DNA from: Gammaproteobacteria bacterium | Lineage (GTDB): Bacteria > Pseudomonadota > Gammaproteobacteria > Pseudomonadales > Cellvibrionaceae | DNA length: 9,752 nt | Assembly (NCBI GenBank): GCA_021151835.1 | Contig: JAGKWO010000079.1 | Location: 1-9,752, forward strand | Direction: 5' to 3' | Shown: positions 7,202 through 9,752 of the stretch, in pieces | Numbering within the stretch: position 1 is the stretch's first letter | How the letters are laid out: every line of letters begins with the position of its first letter | Program-made: the position numbers and the translations under genes | Notes under the pieces: generated by a model | What the model was told of the DNA's origin: nothing | The model's database searches: none | What the model saw: only the letters and a program-made list of their open reading frames with translations

Positions 7202-8143
7202 TTATTGTTTTGGAGTGAAATTAATGCGTTCCTTCTCTATAACCAAAGGGCGACGTTTGCTGTAAAGGTGAATAGAGCCTAGGTACTCACCCAGGATTCC
7301 AACAAAAAATAATTGCACGGAAGCAAAAAAGAAAATACCTATGACAACCGGCGCTATTCCCAGACTAAACGAATTCCAAAAAATCAGCTTAAGGAAAAAA
7401 TAGATAGCTGCAATAAAGATGCTAATAAACGACAGGAGGAAACCTGCCATAGTTGCAACCCTAAGTGGAACTTGGGAATGGGAAATAATTCCCAACATAC
7501 CTATGTCATAAAGTGTGAAGAAGTTGTTTTTAGTAATGCCACGGACTCGTATTGGTTGATCATAAGGTATTTGGAATATTTCCAAGCCTATTTCAGCAAC
7601 CAGTCCTCTGAAGTAGGGGTAGGGGTCATCAATCTTTCTCAAGTGCTCGATAACTTCCCGGTCGTAGAGGCCATATCCGGTGAAATTATCAATTAAGCTG
7701 ATATTGGAAAGTTTGTTGACGGTTTTGTAATACATCTTGCGGATAGAAAACATCAGTGATGATTCTTCACTGGACCGTTTTGTTCCGACAATAGTTTTGT
7801 AACCTTCTTCCCATTTGCTAATAAATTCAGGAATTAAACTGGCGGGATCCTGCAGGTCTGCAACAAAAAGTACGACCGCGTCTCCCTCGGCTTGTAATAA
7901 TCCGTAATAGGGGGAACGGATGTGTCCAAAATTCCTGCTATTAGCGATGACCTTTACATTCGGATCTTCACTGGCGATTTCACGCAATATAGCGAGGCTT
8001 TTGTCAGTGGAGGCATTATCAATGAAGATGTGTTCATACCGGTACTGCGGTAAGGCTGCAAAGGTCTGCTTGATGATGTTGACGCACTCGCGGACATTTT
8101 CTTCTTCATTATAGCAAGGCGTTACGATACTAATCGTTTTCAT
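7202..8143 (-). CDS. GtrB-like polyprenyl-phosphate glycosyltransferase (GT2 with two C-terminal helices)
   Basis: A 313-residue protein with a cytoplasmic GT-A domain followed by two membrane helices at about 229-252 and 262-288. It starts with SIVTPCYNEEENV (residues 5-17). The nucleotide-sugar site shows DNASTDKS (42-49), NFGH (71-74) and the metal motif DLQDP (96-100). FRGLVAEIG (178-186) matches the acceptor-side motif of the GtrB/DPM1 family. The family transfers one sugar from a nucleotide donor to undecaprenyl phosphate on the inner face of the cytoplasmic membrane. The donor cannot be predicted from sequence; the CDP-sugar genes immediately downstream make a CDP-deoxysugar a candidate beside UDP-glucose. 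ATG at 8143 is 3 bases after the GtrA-like stop with AGGGA before it, so the pair is probably translated together. Confidence 0.9.
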   Translation of the reverse strand: MKTISIVTPCYNEEENVRECVNIIKQTFAALPQYRYEHIFIDNASTDKSLAILREIASEDPNVKVIANSRNFGHIRSPYYGLLQAEGDAVVLFVADLQDPASLIPEFISKWEEGYKTIVGTKRSSEESSLMFSIRKMYYKTVNKLSNISLIDNFTGYGLYDREVIEHLRKIDDPYPYFRGLVAEIGLEIFQIPYDQPIRVRGITKNNFFTLYDIGMLGIISHSQVPLRVATMAGFLLSFISIFIAAIYFFLKLIFWNSFSLGIAPVVIGIFFFASVQLFFVGILGEYLGSIHLYSKRRPLVIEKERINFTPKQ

Positions 8144-8146
8144 GAA

Positions 8147-8524
8147 CTATCCCTTGAAAACAAAAAACTTATTTAATAGGTAAGAAATGATTGTGGTGGG
8201 TAATAACGCCAGTGCGCCAGCTGTGTAGGCATTAAACCCCAGTTTGGTAATAAATGTTATAAGCAATAAATTGATGCAAAAAACGACTAGATAAACCCCT
8301 ACAAACTTCCCTATCAAGTTACTTTTATAACGGTTAAAAACCAGCCTGCCGATACTTTGGAAATTAAACAATACACCTAATACGGTGGCCGCTAACAAAG
8401 CAAAAGGATAACTAAGCCCACAATATAGGAAAGCGGCGTAAAGGGAGTAACCAACCAGGGTATTTACTACACCCACGCTAATAAACCTGGCTATCTCCAT
8501 CCACTGCAAATACCTGAAGTTCAT
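8147..8524 (-). CDS. GtrA-family membrane protein (putative undecaprenyl-phosphate-sugar flippase)
   Basis: A 125-residue, four-helix membrane protein of normal family length. The first block ARFISVGVVNTLVGYSLY (residues 12-29), the middle FNFQSIGRLVF (53-63) and the C-terminal SYLLNKFFVF (114-123) are the family's conserved points. GtrA proteins are thought to flip undecaprenyl-phosphate-linked single sugars to the periplasmic face after GtrB loads them. The gene lies directly before its GtrB-like partner. ATG at 8524 lacks a clear Shine-Dalgarno sequence. By hand count 116 of the 300 bases at 8161-8460 are G or C, against 151 of 300 at 781-1080 in the transketolase gene. Part of this is expected from hydrophobic codons. 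Confidence 0.9.
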   Translation of the reverse strand: MNFRYLQWMEIARFISVGVVNTLVGYSLYAAFLYCGLSYPFALLAATVLGVLFNFQSIGRLVFNRYKSNLIGKFVGVYLVVFCINLLLITFITKLGFNAYTAGALALLPTTIISYLLNKFFVFKG

Positions 8525-8723
8525 CGTTAAATACTACGTAAATGGCTTTTTATAGGTCAAACTAAACAGGAATTTAAAGTTGACGCCGAATATTATTCTG
8601 TAAAAATGCAATAGGCCAGGTGGCTAATGTATTGCTGTAAGAAAAGCGAGGTTTACGATTCTCGGATGAGGTTCGTGGTCTTAATCCCGCAGTTTTCGTG
8701 TCAACAAACCGCGGGACGAATTA
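8525..8723. other. Non-coding gap between the right-edge glycosyltransferase and the GtrA-like gene
   Basis: This is the only gap of more than 40 bases between genes. It holds an imperfect hairpin (8686-8715) next to the upstream gene's stop, and otherwise A/T-rich sequence. A poor promoter candidate on the minus strand, TATAAA at 8554-8549 with a 3-of-6 match to a -35 box 17 bases upstream, could drive the GtrA-like gene. No ops or JUMPstart element is visible, and no credible short coding frame was found. If the cluster has an internal promoter, this gap is the likeliest place. Confidence 0.5.
8686..8715. repeat. Imperfect inverted repeat (hairpin) just after a glycosyltransferase stop
   Basis: Bases 8686-8695 pair with 8706-8715: five G/C pairs, one A-C mismatch, then four more pairs, around a 10-base loop. 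The upstream gene's stop lies 9 bases away and is doubled (TAATAA on the minus strand). There is no run of T after the stem on the minus strand, so it is not a standard Rho-independent terminator. It may be an RNA 3'-end stabiliser, an attenuation element or a remnant. Confidence 0.45.
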
Positions 8724-9752
8724 TTATTTTGTTGCAGTAACTACACCTATGATAAATAAAATACTTGAAAGGGTAAATAGACCGGCCAATGTCTTACCTA
8801 TATTTGCAAGGCGAGTGGCCCCTTGCTGCTCAAACTTAACAATGCTGATTGCGAATAAGGCACATATACTAATAAGAATGGGGACTATGTATCTAAAATC
8901 GATATTCGCCGGAAACGTCATCCGCATATAAGTTACCCCTGCCCACAGGAAAAACCCTGACAAAAGCACGGGCGTCATGCGTTTAAAATCTTCTTTAGCC
9001 ATATGATATAACCCAAGAATCATATACATAAGCATTAGGACAGCAAAAAAGCTGGTGGACACTGCGGTATTAATAGAGAGTGCCCCCGGGTATTTGAACT
9101 CACCAAATAACCCCGTCTTGCCCAGGTAATTCCAGAAAAACTGACGTCCCATCCTGTCATCGTAAGGATCGGTAAAGGGCTCTGTGATAAATATCTTGGC
9201 ATCAAACCAGAAATAATTTGCTGCAGTGTTCCCTACAATATTTGCGTGGGAAAGTCCGTCGATATTATCGATATAGAGTTTATCCCGCTTTCCTTGCATT
9301 TTTAAAATCAGGCCTGGCCCAACGGTAATGGCAACTGCAACTAGCATGATCAAGCATGGCGCAATCGCCATTTTAAAATAGCGCGCCCACTGGCGGCTTT
9401 TAATCATTTTATAAAGTCCGATGACACCAAGTACTGCGACGAGAATCTCACCATTCGCTTTGGTAATAATGGCTGCTGCTCCTATCAGAGCCGCAATCAT
9501 CAGATCGCGCTTCTGGTCATGTCGAAACCAACGGACGATGAAGTAGAGACTGGCGCTGAATAAAAAGTACAACATGGGATCATTGCCGATACGTACGGAA
9601 TGAATAACTGCGGCGGGCCAAAATGCGAACAGCGCGCCGATAATCCAGAACAACCCATTTGTTTGGTAAGACTTGCACAAGCGCGCAAATATGCCAGGCT
9701 GATCCTGAGCTTCCTGAGCTTCCTGAGCTTCCTGAGCTTCCTGAGCTTCCTG
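8724..9752 (-). CDS. GT-C family membrane glycosyltransferase (GT39/ArnT-like), C-terminal part
   Basis: The reading frame is open to the right edge, so the true start is outside; 342 residues are visible. The first TTG or ATG-like codons inside the frame are not credible starts, because in-frame coding continues upstream through a Gln-Glu-Ala repeat. About eight hydrophobic helices follow the repeat. RIGNDPMLYFLFSA, shortly after the second visible hydrophobic stretch, matches the Asn-Asp region of PMT_2/GT39 proteins. The hydrophilic loop after about the fifth helix, with LGKTGLFGEFKYPG, and the late NIDFRYIVPI block also fit this family. Such enzymes use a polyprenyl-phosphate sugar to glycosylate a periplasmic acceptor (lipid A, O-antigen or protein). 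The gene stands upstream of the GtrA/GtrB pair, which would supply that kind of donor. Acceptor and sugar are unknown; a tandem TAATAA ends the gene. Confidence 0.85.
   Translation of the reverse strand, partial: QEAQEAQEAQEAQEAQDQPGIFARLCKSYQTNGLFWIIGALFAFWPAAVIHSVRIGNDPMLYFLFSASLYFIVRWFRHDQKRDLMIAALIGAAAIITKANGEILVAVLGVIGLYKMIKSRQWARYFKMAIAPCLIMLVAVAITVGPGLILKMQGKRDKLYIDNIDGLSHANIVGNTAANYFWFDAKIFITEPFTDPYDDRMGRQFFWNYLGKTGLFGEFKYPGALSINTAVSTSFFAVLMLMYMILGLYHMAKEDFKRMTPVLLSGFFLWAGVTYMRMTFPANIDFRYIVPILISICALFAISIVKFEQQGATRLANIGKTLAGLFTLSSILFIIGVVTATK
9705..9752 (-). repeat. In-frame 9-bp tandem repeat coding Gln-Glu-Ala units
   Basis: The plus strand carries CCTGAGCTT repeated without a mismatch up to the window edge. 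On the coding strand it reads CAG GAA GCT, giving five complete Gln-Glu-Ala units plus one more Gln codon before the unit degenerates to Asp-Gln-Pro. Because the unit is nine bases, gain or loss of copies keeps the frame and only changes linker length. The array continues past the window, so the copy number is unknown. Confidence 0.9.

Noticed and set aside
8699..8704. TTGACA on the minus strand as a -35 promoter box
   Set aside because: No -10-like sequence lies 16-18 bases downstream, and the motif sits in the loop of the hairpin, so it is probably chance.
8686..8715. Rho-independent terminator
   Set aside because: The stem is not followed by a T run on the minus strand, and the loop is long; only a hairpin is claimed.
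8525..8723. JUMPstart/ops element before the polysaccharide genes
   Set aside because: No GGCGGTAGCGT-like sequence was found on the minus strand in this gap.
9705..9752. CRISPR array or intergenic satellite at the right edge
   Set aside because: The unit is 9 bp with no spacers and is fully in frame with the glycosyltransferase, so it is a coding repeat.

Overview
The window is one strand-coherent block from a surface-polysaccharide (O-antigen or related glycan) locus of a Gram-negative bacterium. All eleven supported genes lie on the minus strand, so transcription runs from the right edge to the left edge. The rfb-type CDP-3,6-dideoxyhexose genes, the GtrA/GtrB pair and the moderate base composition fit a gammaproteobacterium. 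No housekeeping gene is present to fix the genus, so that placement is weak.

Layout in transcription order: (1) 9752-8724, the C-terminal part of a large multi-membrane GT-C glycosyltransferase that enters from the right edge through an in-frame 9-bp tandem repeat coding Gln-Glu-Ala units; (2) a 199-bp non-coding gap with an imperfect hairpin; (3) a GtrA-like small membrane flippase and a GtrB-like polyprenyl-phosphate glycosyltransferase (8524-7202); (4) the four-enzyme set for CDP-4-keto-3,6-dideoxy-D-glucose: reductase RfbI/AscD, cytidylyltransferase RfbF, 4,6-dehydratase RfbG and the PMP/[2Fe-2S] 3-dehydrase RfbH (7183-2974); (5) a short-chain NAD-dependent epimerase/reductase (2968-1865); (6) a transketolase split into N-terminal (1868-1047) and C-terminal (1050-139) subunits; (7) the first 34 codons of a second membrane glycosyltransferase (104-1), starting at TTG and running off the left edge.

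How the genes may work together: RfbF activates glucose-1-phosphate as CDP-glucose, RfbG makes the 4-keto-6-deoxy sugar, and RfbH with RfbI removes the C3 hydroxyl. The usual last enzymes of CDP-abequose, paratose or tyvelose synthesis are not clearly present. Instead a ThDP-dependent split transketolase and a reductase are joined to the pathway by stop-start overlaps. The best inference is that the transketolase adds a two-carbon unit to the 4-keto carbon and the reductase finishes a 4-C-branched 3,6-dideoxy sugar. This would be analogous to yersiniose synthesis by YerE and YerF but with different chemistry. The GtrB/GtrA pair and the two flanking GT-C proteins suggest that a sugar, possibly this one, is loaded onto undecaprenyl phosphate, flipped and transferred on the periplasmic side. 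Gene identities up to CDP-4-keto-3,6-dideoxyglucose are well supported by motifs; the branched product and its transfer route are inference.
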